Part shown: in pieces, positions 52,812 to 63,765 of the stretch
Layout of the letters: every line of letters starts with the position of its first letter
How positions within the stretch are numbered: position 1 is the stretch's first letter
Source: Emmonsiellopsis sp. PD_33
Lineage: Eukaryota > Ascomycota > Eurotiomycetes > Onygenales > Ajellomycetaceae
DNA length: 64,000 nucleotides
NCBI GenBank assembly: GCA_032988165.1
Contig: JANTQF010000002.1
Coordinates: 1-64,000, forward strand
Direction: 5' to 3'
The notes under the pieces: generated by a model
Database searches by the model: none
What the model was told of the DNA's origin: nothing
What the model saw: the letters and a program-made list of their open reading frames with translations, nothing else
Position numbers and translations under genes: made by a program

Positions 52812-54873
52812 ACAGAACTAAGTACGGATTTCATGTGAGCTGACAATTATTTCTTGCTTCTTTCTAGAACCAGTATTCGTTTTTCTGGTTTTCATCAATA
52901 TGACAGGAAGACTTCTCGCTCCCCTCTCCTTTTCTGCTGCCGGGCCGGTTCTCTCCCTTCTTCATTTCCACCCTTTTTTCGCACCTCGCTCCATGCGATG
53001 CGATGTCTATCTATATATCCATCTATCCAGAGCCATGACAGGACAAGACAGTCAACGATTTGCATCATATACATGTACATACGTAGCAATAAACACCCAT
53101 TGACTAGCTCTGAGAATATGTTCCAAGGGTTCTATGACAAGCAGTTTGAGCTCGCTCTGGCGCATGCTAAATAATCATGGGCCTTGAGCTTCCCTTGAAC
53201 GCACCACAGATCGATAGGCTGGATACACGGGCTGAGTTTCACTGTTCTGGGCAAACTAGCTAAGGAGGTTTAACATTAACTAGTGCAGATTGTTTAACTA
53301 TGTCAACAACAGAACCATTGCTCGGCCTGATCAAACAACTTGGGGGCGCTGAATCATTGCAAGCAACTACGGGAGTCGAATAGCAACCAAGACAACTCGA
53401 GTTCCATGGTCCTCGGAAGATTCATTTGACATTTGGCAGCCTCTGCGTGTCCAGGGGGTATATCCTCTTATATAACAGTGGACATGAGAAACTGGCCGAT
53501 GCAAACAAACGAGGGCTGTCTTTGAGACGGTGAGACTTAGGTGAGTAGTAATTCGACCATCTCTCTCAGAGAAGCTGGAGAACTTAAGAACTTAACTTAC
53601 AAATTAATTTGCTCTCCGTCGACATGCATTCTTGAGAGGGCGGAACCTGCCCTGGTGCCGAGACAAGCCAAGCAGGAATTATTCCGCAGTAACATTGATA
53701 TACGAACCGAGTTCCCCCTTTTACAAGGCGAAAAAGCCTGTTTCTCGACGGCCCGGCTACATGGGGCGGAATCCACTCCCGCACTGCTGCCAACCGCCGG
53801 CAATCCTGGGGTTAAGTCTGGGGGAATTGTGCGGGGGATGCAAGACTAACGATGCTAGGGTCCGCGGTGGGGGATGGAGCTCGGTAGGTCACACCGTCAC
53901 ATCAAAGATATGGCAGCTTCACTTCTTTCCCTTGGCCCAACGCGGCTTTTTATACAGCAATTTGGACTGTGAATACATTGCTGATTTCGCAGATGTTCGG
54001 CCACACTCCGCCCCCACGCCCTTGTTTTGTCTTGATTTCGAACTAACTAGTTATTGCAAACCGATTCACTTCAACAATTAGACAAACATGCTTCGATACG
54101 AACTTATAACACATCCCTCTTCCTGAAACAACATGAGGCCCTGGAGTTGGACATAGTACGAGATAGTTTCGGATATCATTTCTCTCCTCTCTCTCTCTAC
54201 CCAACAGCTTGACGAACAGTGGAGGTGGGGTATCAATCTCCCAAAACAGGACAACAAATAAACCTGAAGCATCCCGTTAAGTTTCCGGATGGGAAAATCC
54301 GGGGATTGAGTTTGCGGAGTGGGATGGGGAATATCAAACCGAGCCGAGAACCAGCCATGAGCCGAACTCTATCGACTGAGTCCGGGGAAATGGGGCACTT
54401 TGAACTTTGGAGTCTCCCCGACTGTCATCGATTCTGATATACAACAAATCCTAAGCCAAGTTCCCGTCACCAGCAGCGGAATAGATCCCTGCGCCAAGGA
54501 GAACCAAAGCAAGCGGTTATCGTGTGAGGAGTGAAGTCCAGTCTATCCCGGACTGAGCTAGTTAGCCCTGTAAGTCGCCGACGTACAGACTTGATGTTCT
54601 ATGGCCTGATTTGCGTAACTAACCGACGTGTAACATGCCTTCACGGGACTAAATCCGCGTTCAGAGCTGATCAGCTCTTATGCTACCTACCGATGATTTG
54701 TGTCAGGAGCTTTAGCTGACCACCTCCATCCCTACAGCTTTTTACTTTCTCCAATTCTCACCCACCTTCCCCGAAATATATGTAACCCTCCTTTCCCCTC
54801 TCTTAGCATTATATTATCTCTTCTCTCACCTCTCATATCTTCCTCCCTGGCCTTCCAAATACCAAAACCCGCC
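52812..54873. other. Gene-free spacer
   Basis: About 2 kb. It holds (TCTA)-type repeats near 53010-53030, TTTTTATACAGC near 53948 and a G-rich stretch 54280-54410 (TCCGGATGGGAAAATCCGGG, GTCCGGGGAAATGGGG). No frame here shows a recognisable domain. The last 150 bp are pyrimidine-rich and form the leader of the permease gene. Confidence 0.5.
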
Positions 54874-56622
54874 ATGTCTCAACCAGATACCGAGAAAGAT
54901 GTACCCCAGGTTGAGGAGGTAGACTTCGCAGACGATCCCGAAGCCGTGAAGAAACTTCTCCGAAAATGTGACTGGCATATTGTTCCTATCCTATTCGTGC
55001 TCTTCGTGTTGTCCTTTATGGACAGAATCAATATCGGAAATGCACGACTCCAGGGCCTGGAAAAGGATCTCAATATGTCTGGTCACCAGTTCAACATTGC
55101 ACTATTCATCTTCTTTATTCCATATATCTTGCTCGAAGTGCCGAGTAATCTAATCCTAAAACGGGTGGCCCCTTCTACCTGGTTGAGCGGGATCATGCTG
55201 GGCTGGGGTAACTATACTCCAATTTTTATATTAATATATAGGCTTGATGATTTGTGTTTCTGCTGCTAAGATGGCATACAGGCATTATCTCTGTTTTCCA
55301 AGGGGTTACAAATAACTTTGCTGGCTTGGTCGTCTGTCGCTTTATCCTTGGTGTTTTTGAGGCAGGATTTGTGCCCGGTGCGTCTTGTCATAATTGATAT
55401 CTGGGAACATCTCTTGCCTTGCTAATTGTTTTTCATTTTCCGACATAGGGTGTGCTTATCTCATTTCCATGTACTACAAGCGCCATGAGGTCCAGATACG
55501 ATTCAACCTTTGGTTCTCTGCCAGCATCATAGCAGGCGCCTTTAGCGGCGTAAGCCACCCCTTCCCCTTTTTTTTGGAGAAAACCATTCCGCTGACATTC
55601 TGGCTGTCCCAATTCATATAGCTCTTCGCATATGCAGTTGCGAACATGGATGGTGTCGGTGGCTACGCAGCCTGGCGTTGGATCTTTATTATCGAGGGAC
55701 TCATCACGGTCGTTGTGGCTGTGATTTCAAAGTTCCTCATTGTCGACTGGCCTGAAACCTCAAAGTTTCTTACCGAAGACGAGCGGAAACTACTCCTGTC
55801 CCGGCTGGCGGAAGAGAATAAAGGCGCAGGCATGAGTCGGTTAGATAAGGCTGCCGTGAAGCGCTCGTTTTCGGACGTGAAAATCTATCTGGGGTACGAA
55901 ACATTATGTCCTTACCGCAGAGAGAGAGAGCAAATCTCCTTACCGTGTGCCGGACTCAACTGATAGATCTCATGTATAGAATCCTCATGTATGCTGGCAT
56001 CGTAAACAGCAGCTACGCAACCTCCTTCTTCACCCCCACGATCCTAAGACAGCTAGGCTGGACCGCCATCCGCGCCCAGGTCATGACAATCCCAGTCTTC
56101 GTCACCGCAACAGTCACCACGATCATTGCGGCCGTATTCTCCGACCGCCTCCGCCACCGCTTCGGCTTCATCCTCGCAGGCTGCGTCGTCACAACAGTCG
56201 GATACATCATCCTATTCCTGCAGCAGCACGTCGCCGTGGGCGTGCGCTACTTTGCCCTCTTCGCAATCACCTCCGGCGCATACCTCGCCCACCCAATTAC
56301 CATGACCTGGCTAACCAACAATATGGGCGGGCATTATAAACGGGCGATTGGATCGTCAATGCAAATCGGGATCGGAAATTGCGGTGGCCTTATCGCGAGT
56401 AATGTCTTCCTAGACCACGAGCAGCCGCTGTACCATACTGGTTTTGGCGTCTCGTTGGCTCTGATCTGGATGGCTGGAGTGGCCGCGGTGGCGAATTTGC
56501 TGTATGTCCGTCGGGAGAATAAGCTCCGCGACGCGGGTGGGCGTGATCATTTGTATAGTTTGGCGGAGGAGGAGTTGGGGAATCTGGGTGATGATCATCC
56601 GAGCTTTAGATTTGTTTATTAG
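54874..56622 (+). CDS. MFS anion:cation symporter, Dal5/allantoate-permease-like
   Basis: Plasma-membrane transporter for small organic anions (allantoate, nicotinate-type, pantothenate and similar). Five exons: 54874-55207, 55282-55377, 55449-55549, 55622-55893, 55980-56622; 481 residues with about twelve membrane helices. Family marks: DWHIVPILFVLFVLSFMDRI with the MDRINIGNA block, IPYILLEVPSNLILKR, VVCRFILGVFEAGFVPG, CAYLISMYYKRHE, and WRWIFIIEGLITV. The second half has the shorter loops usual for this family. It begins MSQPDTEKDV and ends with an acidic cytoplasmic tail. Substrate cannot be read from sequence. The chance in-frame reading through intron 4 (55894-55979) ends in a stop. Confidence 0.9.
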
Positions 56623-57691
56623 ATTTGTTATTATTAAGAAGGAGAAATAATGACGCTTGCTGGTGCGAGCTTTTCTAATAAATCTTCTACGTGCGTATTG
56701 AGAGTGAACATTTCAGTGTTCCAACAGGGGGCTGGCTGCAAGCCTAGTAATACGGCGCTCAGGGGTTTGAATAATGATGGATAAGGAAACGGACTTCAGG
56801 AGATGGCCATGTTGGTCTAACATTTCATATTATGGATAAATTTTATACTTCTAAAAGGTCATATCAATAGTTGTCAGGCGCCAGTTCTGGACAACGGAAA
56901 GTCTTAGCTTGGTAGAGTTGATCACTTCGCATAGAAACCATATTAACTAGAACAGAAAACATCTCCACGGCTCCTTGCAACACAGCCCGGCCAGCACTTA
57001 TACGTTTGAGAGCACAAAAATAAAGCCTATATATAGTTACCTACCTCGCGGTTGCAAGTGGAGCATATAATAGATTTAAACAGGTTCGTCCTTGACTTCA
57101 ACTTAACATAGCCAGTAGTTGTAGACGCATCTAGAGTTCTATACCAACGTGAAGTTTAAGGGTTGAGTTAAACATAGCCTCCCCTAGAGTTCCACCAGCC
57201 CATACATATCAGATCTATAAATTCAATCAGATGCAGTCTTTCACTTAACGCTGGAATCTCAACTTACCAGGCAGCACACGGGGAGTGGGAAAACAGGGTG
57301 GGTTGAAGGTATATATACGAAGTCAATATATTCTGCTTGGGCATTAAAGACCATTTCATCTTTTCTGCAGTTTGACTAGCTCGCTGTGATTTTGAAATTC
57401 ATCCATGATGAGGTAACTTGTTACCATTTACGTTAACTTTTTTTTATCTTTAATGGCTCACATTCTAGGAACACTGGTTGCTGTATGGCCGTATCCCTCT
57501 TCTACCATTTTTCCCTAAAAAAGGAGGTCATTGTACATGTACTTAAGTCTCTAGCTGTGCCAGTGTGTCCTAACAGCCTTGAAGTAATTGATTATATTAT
57601 ACTGCAGGCCCTGGCAGGCAATTCTTTGCTAGAAGAAAAAGAAAAATCCTAATACCAAAGCCCTACATCCTCAATCAAGTCAATCATCCTC
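56623..57691. other. Gene-free convergent spacer
   Basis: About 1.07 kb between two 3' ends. A/T-rich with frequent stops in all frames, no gene seen. Confidence 0.55.
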
Positions 57692-59599
57692 TTAATGCCC
57701 CGCATATTTAAATCCGTCAATCTTCAGCTTCAGCACACGCTCCTCGTCCCTACTTCTGCTACTACCGGTGGTACTCCTCCTCCAATCTCCCTCTCTAAGC
57801 ATCAACTCCATACTCGCCAGCGCGACCCCAGCAACCCTCCGTGCCAGCCGCGCATCTAGCGGCTCAGAAACAATCGGCAACTCTATAGGCAAATCCGCCG
57901 TGTCGGCAAGATACTCCTCATCATACGCGCAAAGACGTTCTTCCTCATAATGCGCTTGGTACCACTTCCACGGATCCTCTTCAGCGGGCACATCCATCTC
58001 CGTGCCCATGTCGTTCCAGGGGAGGTACGTATCATCGTCGTCGTTGAGGGTTCCGTCCAGCGCCGTGGCATACTCACTGTCAGAGTCCTCGATATCGAAG
58101 CCAAAATCAATGTCCATCAACGGCACGCGTGGGGCGTCTTTGTATTCGTAAGTGTACTCTTTCTCGTTGTAGTCTGAGTCGTCGCTGTAGAAGCTCGTGC
58201 GGTCATCAGAGTCATATGGCCATGGGGTCGGGTTGGGTTCTTTTTCTCCTTTTCCTTTTTGGTTTTCTTCCCCTTCACTTTCATCTTCATCTTCCGGTGC
58301 CAGTGTGATATCTTTTGAAACAAGATGCTGCCAGTATCCCAATTCATCCATGTCATAGTTGCGCCAGATAAGACACATATCCAGCTGCAGAATACGCAAC
58401 CCCTGATCAAAGCACCATGGCAAAATCTCCTCCTCAAGTTGCCGACTTGTGATGACAAGGTTCTTCAAAATAAATTTTCGAAGCCAGGGGGACCCCCCCC
58501 GGTTAACAGACAGAGACTCTAATGGTAAATTCATCGTAGGAAAAGCCGGAAGGCGAGCTGCAATAAATACATCACGCATAGGGCGTAGCTCGAGGATCTC
58601 GAGGTCCATAACAGACTTGAGCATGTTAAAGAGGTTATTCGCTGCTGCGTGCGGCCACTCTTTAGACTCAATTCCAAGAGATAGCCGACGTAGCGGGCGA
58701 ACAAGCACCTGCGCAAAGCGATTCGTCAGAGTGGTCTGGGTCTCTAACCATGAGGGAGAGAGGCCCTGTACGAAGTGGGACCATCCTGAGCGGGGTTGGT
58801 CCAGGGTGTCAAATCCAAAGTTAAAGCTGTCTAGATGTTTATTCGTATGTTGGAGAGAGACCATGAGCATAGCCAGAGCACGCTGGTCCCGGTGAAGCAG
58901 CGGCTCCAGGATAGATTCGTCAGGGACTGGGGGCAGTGCTTGTGCTTCTTCCTGGTACACCTCTGCATCTATTTGCCCCATAAACGCCAAGGCAACGTGA
59001 GAAAGATGCGATAGTGTCTCCTCCCCGACTGGCTTCCGGGGCGGTTCCCCCTCACGATATACCCGGCTCCTCCGGCGCAATGCTTCCCGCATGGCAGGTG
59101 ACCGGAATGGAAACCCGGGTCGCGTCACATCCGTTCTCCAGTTGCCGTAGTTGTACTGCCCCCCGACCATCAGATTCACCAGCACCATATGCTTCAGCAG
59201 CGGCAGTCGCAGGAACGCACGCAGCAGCGCCTTGAAGTCCAGAAGCCCAGACGTAATCTTGGCGGTCTGTTCCTGTTCTTTTTTCTCTCGCGCTACAGCC
59301 TGTAGTCCCATATCTAGAATGGGCCGGATGGATGTGTCCCAAACCAGCTCTCGAACGCAGCAGGAGAGACGCGGATGCTTCACAATTGCGTCGAGAGTGT
59401 CGAGATCCTCAGGGTATATAGACAGGTAGATGCGGCTGAAGAGATGAGACGCCGGAGATACAACGATCCTGTCGACAGCTTTGCATGTTAACCGGAGGTT
59501 CTTGAGGGAGCTGCGCGGGAGACACGCGATGATGGAGGTGGCGCATTCGTAGAGTTCAAATATGTCCAACAAACTGGCACCGTCTTTGATAACGTCCAT
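57692..59599 (-). CDS. F-box-like protein with acidic insert
   Basis: Single exon, 635 residues from the ATG at 59599; ten further codons upstream start only from TTG. The N-terminus reads ECATSIIACLPRSSLKNLRL followed by TCKAVDRIVVSPASHLFSRI, the usual look of divergent fungal F-box proteins. The middle is leucine-rich with regular spacing (LRRLSLGIESKEWP, LEILELRPMRD, LESLSVNRGGSP, KFILKNLVITSRQLEEEILP), suggesting LRR-like repeats. Residues about 465-590 are highly acidic (DEDESEGEENQKGKGEKEP, DDRTSFYSDDSDYNEKEY). Such genes are numerous in Eurotiales and their targets are mostly unknown. A role in ubiquitin ligase recruitment is inference. Confidence 0.72.
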   Translation of the reverse strand: MDVIKDGASLLDIFELYECATSIIACLPRSSLKNLRLTCKAVDRIVVSPASHLFSRIYLSIYPEDLDTLDAIVKHPRLSCCVRELVWDTSIRPILDMGLQAVAREKKEQEQTAKITSGLLDFKALLRAFLRLPLLKHMVLVNLMVGGQYNYGNWRTDVTRPGFPFRSPAMREALRRRSRVYREGEPPRKPVGEETLSHLSHVALAFMGQIDAEVYQEEAQALPPVPDESILEPLLHRDQRALAMLMVSLQHTNKHLDSFNFGFDTLDQPRSGWSHFVQGLSPSWLETQTTLTNRFAQVLVRPLRRLSLGIESKEWPHAAANNLFNMLKSVMDLEILELRPMRDVFIAARLPAFPTMNLPLESLSVNRGGSPWLRKFILKNLVITSRQLEEEILPWCFDQGLRILQLDMCLIWRNYDMDELGYWQHLVSKDITLAPEDEDESEGEENQKGKGEKEPNPTPWPYDSDDRTSFYSDDSDYNEKEYTYEYKDAPRVPLMDIDFGFDIEDSDSEYATALDGTLNDDDDTYLPWNDMGTEMDVPAEEDPWKWYQAHYEEERLCAYDEEYLADTADLPIELPIVSEPLDARLARRVAGVALASMELMLREGDWRRSTTGSSRSRDEERVLKLKIDGFKYAGH

Positions 59600-60507
59600 T
59601 CTTGCACTTTCCTGCCGTTTCCGCTTCAATTGGGTATCTCGAGTCCGGCTGTGCTGGGTGGTTGAGTTTCCTTCCCAACTGCACCCTGAGAAGGGCGTGC
59701 TGGGCTGCTATTTATGTTGCGCCCCAATGGATGTTCGTATTGGATGCTCGTATTGGTTAGTTAACTAGTAACTCACCAAGGGCCCTATTTTAGCCACTCG
59801 ATCCCTGCTGTCGTATGTTTTTTGATGTTTTTTTCTCCAGCCAGTCACCATATTCTCTCGCTTCACTACCGCGTAAACAGAAGAGATTCTTTGATCATTA
59901 CGGTGGTGTTTCCCCTTTATTAACGAACGAAGTAACTTTTAGGTTATTGAGGTTGGGATCGATGGACGTTGACTTAGGGTTTGACGGGGCTAACGGGGTC
60001 GGGGCTAGCGTGGCTGGCCCAGTGTCTCACCCCTTTTTAGCTATCTTCAATGGCCTGAATAATATGAAGCCCAAACAAGTTACCCCAGCAAGCTTTCTAC
60101 AGAAGATGAAGAGAATAAACCCCCTTGAAAAAACAATAAACACCATCCATCCATTTCATGCATGCATACATACAAGTGTCATGTCATCCCCACAAGGGAG
60201 AAAAAATAATGAACATCACCACATCCATAATAACCAAGATAAATAAATACATCCATCCATCCATCCATCCATCGGCTAACCGTCAGACGCGCATTACATA
60301 CATAGGTAGGTAGGTAGGTACATAGATACATACAGGACGCCACCGCTAAGCCCTGAGAGGAGAAAAAAAGGGGGGAGGGGGGAATAAAACGGCAATGTAG
60401 TAAGGCAGGGAGCAAGCGAGCAAGCAGGGCGACAAAATTACAAAAAAAATCTTGCCCGTCCGCTTACTCCCCTGGACTAGATAGAAGGGGGAAACACCAC
60501 CAATCCC
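59600..60507. other. Spacer with (CATC)n and (GTAG)n repeats
   Basis: About 900 bp. (ATCC)n near 60250-60272 and GTAGGTAGGTAGGTA near 60306-60321; G run near 60370-60380. The left part is the promoter of the F-box-like gene, the right part the 3' flank of the WD40 gene. No gene seen. Confidence 0.55.
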
Positions 60508-63500
60508 TCAATCGCAATTCCCGATATTCGCATCAACATCGCCCGGCCACCAATGGTCATCTTCCAGCGCCTCCCGGAGCGCCTCTACCTCTGCATCCGC
60601 ATCCGCATCCACGTTTACATCGCCGTCTTCATCGATAGTCGGCGATGCCCACGCAAGAGCGTCATCATCCGTGTCTCCGGTTAGGTCAATGACGGCTGGT
60701 GGCGCTACTAGTGATCGCTTCGGTGCAGATGTAGATTCAACCTTCACACGAGTCCGCGGATGGCTATGGCTAGGTATGTCGTCGTCATCCTCATCGTCGG
60801 AGATGATGATGTAATCGTGCCTGCGGTCGGCGTATTTGTGATCGATGTAGCGGGGTCGGTGGGGGGTTGAGGAAGATACGGGATTTGACAGGGATATGCG
60901 AGGGACGATGTTGTTCACAGATCGTGGGCCGATTTTGGAGTCGCGGTCTGTGTCAAATTTCAGGTCCAGCCTTAGAGAGGACAGTGGCGAAGATAAGAAT
61001 GAAGGCATGGGCTCGGGCTCATCGGGTTCCTTCCGCTTATTCTTCCCCCGTTGCTGGTTCCGGATATGTGCTATTTGTATCAGGGCGTTGATGTGGTCTT
61101 TGCTTTCCTGAGGTAGATTTCGGGTATTGACTGGCGGCCCGTCAAGCTGCGCAGCCTGAACCTGGGGTAATAGAGGGGTCGATGCTGGCGGTTGGCCATC
61201 TGGTCTGGCCCAGGTAGCATATGGACCATCATAATTAGGCCCTTGCCCAACGCCGAAAGTTGGATGGCGGGATAATTTTCTTGATAAGAGGAGTTCATTT
61301 CCTGCTCGCGTCCCCAAGTCAAAATCATCCTCTTCCGGCTTCAAACCCAAATCTGGTCTCTCTGCCGGTTCATAGTTCATTCTTGTGTCCGTTGACGACC
61401 GTGAGAATGGCGCACTGGATAGTACATGAATGCCGCCGCTCGAATCTCCAACAAGCAGGTTTGAATAATCAGGGGAGAAGGCACCAGATATAATCCCATA
61501 TTCAAAAGAGGCTGTATTTTCCAGTAGGACATCCTCTGGTGCTCTAAGAATATCCCATTTCTTTAAAACACCATCAGACCCCCCAGTATAAAACTTGTTG
61601 GATCTCCATAGGGCGAGGCACACTCCAGTATCACTCTGCTCTCGGGGAAGATCAGGGTCCTGCTCAGCAATTGGTGGGCCATGAGTCAATTTGTGAAGGA
61701 TTTTTGAAGGGTTACGATAGTCCCAAACATAAGTAATCTCATCAGTGCAGCTGGCAGTGATATAGTGATTATCCCAGGGGCAGAAGGTAACCTCATTGAT
61801 ATCCAGCGCTGGGCACTCATATTGTCTGACACAGGATTTTGAATGCAGAGGCTCATATATTCGGACAAGGGAGCGGGCTGAATGTGAAATGCCAGTGCCA
61901 GAGAGAGGGACTGAACTGCCTGTAGCAAAAATGGGTAAAACCGCATCCCAGACCACATCAAATATATTCTGAGCATTGGGAGATACTGAAAGGGAGACCG
62001 GGCCGGACTCGCTCATCCGCCACAGAGCAAGGTGACCGTTTCTGGACGCACTGCCTCTGTCTTCGTCGTCTTGACCTGCAAGGCCAGCAACAAGGTAATC
62101 ATTCACGTAAGATGAGGAGCCCCATCTTAGGACTGATGGTGACATTTTCACATTCTTCGTCGGGGAACAAGGGAGATCGATAGGAGTATAGCTGGAACCT
62201 GTTGGATTCCAAACTTTCATGTATGGAGTTTCCTCACATCCTGTCGCGATAGAACCGAAGCTTGAAACAGCCATAACTGAAAGTCGCCCATGATGCTGTA
62301 AAGTATTGATGCACCGGGTCCCGTTATGTGTGGAAGCATCCCAAACCTTGACGGTGCGGTCGTAAGATGCAGTGTACAGACGGTCATTTGACCAACCAAC
62401 CGCTGATAAAGACATGTATAGTTTCGGATCGGCGGAGTTTTGCAAGGTAGGGCGAGGGATATTATGATCGGGTAGCTCCTTAATCGAGTTGCAGGTCAAG
62501 TCACCAAGAAGAAGATTGTTGTTGCGGTTGTAGACCATATTATGTCTATCACAGAGGGATGTGGCACCAGCTGCAAACCGCGTCCCATCAGGAGACCAAG
62601 CCAGATGCATCACATCATTGGATGCGCCTTTCCAAGTTTTCCAGATGTCCAGTTTCTCGCTCCTCGTCGCAAGGCTCTGCTTAACTGGCCTTCTTCCCCT
62701 ATGAACCGAGTGTCCCAACTCACGGCTGTGAAGTAGGGCAGAAGGCCTCAACTCGTCGACATCAGCAACACACCCATCATCCTTGGATGAAATGGAAATA
62801 GATTGCAAGATGCAAGGAACTGAAGAAATGAATCCATTTGCCAAATCGGTCAGAAAGGCTCGAATATGTTCCCGGTCACGTTGTTTTAGAGGAGCCAGGT
62901 GGTGTATTATAGCCATCAAATTATTGAAATCACTCTCGTTGACTTGTCGCAGCGCACGTTGAAGGAGGCAGGAAGGTGTGTTGTCTTGGCTTTTCTGCAA
63001 TCCATACATCGCGTATAGACAGTTTATCATTTTCCCCACAGCCGTTTGCTGTCCAGCTCTATCCCTGCCTGTGCAGCAATCTGAACAATTACTTCCATTG
63101 CGATGGCGAGGTAGAAATTCAGTGGCATCATTGAGTGTTATCATCCGGAGAGATCTGAGCAGGGTTCTGATTTTAGATAATCTCTTGGAAAAGGCGATCT
63201 GCATGTCACGCTGGGGACAGAACTTGCGTGCAGCTTGAGAGAGAATATCAGGTAGTGGAACGTCAGAATCCGAGGGCAAAGTTTCTCCTGTCATGATAAA
63301 GTAGATGCTTTTCATTTCGCATTCATCGAAATCAGCATGGATTATCACCCTGCCATTGGTATCACGCTTTTCAGCAGAATGTTTTTCCCACTGAAGGAGT
63401 TTGCGTTTCCCAACAGAGAGTGATCTATCCTTTTGTTGGCGGTACGGTGCCTTTTCGCAAACGAAAAGTTCATCAATTGGTTGGGTCATTTTCACTTGCT

Positions 63501-63765
63501 GAATTTGAATATCGCCGTCTTGATATATCGTACGCGTAATCGGGGTTGGAGCGCCAGGGGGGTGTGGAGTGATGTGTTCTTCAAGTTGTACGATATCCGG
63601 GCTGTTAGACATCTCCTCACCATCCTCCTCCTCTTCAAAGCCATAAAACCCAGGAACCTTCGCATAGTAGTTTGTGGGAGCGGCACGGCTGCGCCGTGGG
63701 CGCCTCTCAGGGGTATTTGGGGCGTGGGCGTTTGAGGGCGTGTAAGAGCTGGAGTCCGAAGCCAT
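60508..63765 (-). CDS. WD40-repeat protein with C-terminal SUMO-interaction-like motifs
   Basis: Single exon, 1085 residues from the ATG at 63765 (GCCATGG context); the frame upstream has only non-ATG starts. Basic, disordered N-terminus, then an acidic EEEEDGEEM. From about residue 380 to 800 come WD40-type blades: VMHLAWSPDGTRFAAGA, LYTASYDRTVKVWDAS, HYITASCTDEITYVWDYRNP, KFYTGGSDGVLKKWDIL. One blade ends in WDYR, the motif by which DCAF proteins dock to DDB1-type adaptors. The C-terminus holds YIIISDDEDDDD (about 985) and AVIDLTGDTDDD (about 1024), both of SIM type, with VKVE between them. The overall plan recalls Raf1/DIM-9 of heterochromatin-forming CLRC/DCDC complexes, but that identity is a guess. 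Other WD40 regulators are possible. Confidence 0.78.
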   Translation of the reverse strand: MASDSSSYTPSNAHAPNTPERRPRRSRAAPTNYYAKVPGFYGFEEEEDGEEMSNSPDIVQLEEHITPHPPGAPTPITRTIYQDGDIQIQQVKMTQPIDELFVCEKAPYRQQKDRSLSVGKRKLLQWEKHSAEKRDTNGRVIIHADFDECEMKSIYFIMTGETLPSDSDVPLPDILSQAARKFCPQRDMQIAFSKRLSKIRTLLRSLRMITLNDATEFLPRHRNGSNCSDCCTGRDRAGQQTAVGKMINCLYAMYGLQKSQDNTPSCLLQRALRQVNESDFNNLMAIIHHLAPLKQRDREHIRAFLTDLANGFISSVPCILQSISISSKDDGCVADVDELRPSALLHSRELGHSVHRGRRPVKQSLATRSEKLDIWKTWKGASNDVMHLAWSPDGTRFAAGATSLCDRHNMVYNRNNNLLLGDLTCNSIKELPDHNIPRPTLQNSADPKLYMSLSAVGWSNDRLYTASYDRTVKVWDASTHNGTRCINTLQHHGRLSVMAVSSFGSIATGCEETPYMKVWNPTGSSYTPIDLPCSPTKNVKMSPSVLRWGSSSYVNDYLVAGLAGQDDEDRGSASRNGHLALWRMSESGPVSLSVSPNAQNIFDVVWDAVLPIFATGSSVPLSGTGISHSARSLVRIYEPLHSKSCVRQYECPALDINEVTFCPWDNHYITASCTDEITYVWDYRNPSKILHKLTHGPPIAEQDPDLPREQSDTGVCLALWRSNKFYTGGSDGVLKKWDILRAPEDVLLENTASFEYGIISGAFSPDYSNLLVGDSSGGIHVLSSAPFSRSSTDTRMNYEPAERPDLGLKPEEDDFDLGTRAGNELLLSRKLSRHPTFGVGQGPNYDGPYATWARPDGQPPASTPLLPQVQAAQLDGPPVNTRNLPQESKDHINALIQIAHIRNQQRGKNKRKEPDEPEPMPSFLSSPLSSLRLDLKFDTDRDSKIGPRSVNNIVPRISLSNPVSSSTPHRPRYIDHKYADRRHDYIIISDDEDDDDIPSHSHPRTRVKVESTSAPKRSLVAPPAVIDLTGDTDDDALAWASPTIDEDGDVNVDADADAEVEALREALEDDHWWPGDVDANIGNCD

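Noticed and set aside
53541..54081. Plus-strand frames of 102 and 149 codons in the spacer before the permease
   Set aside because: No recognisable motif, no splice support, and overlapping each other in different frames.
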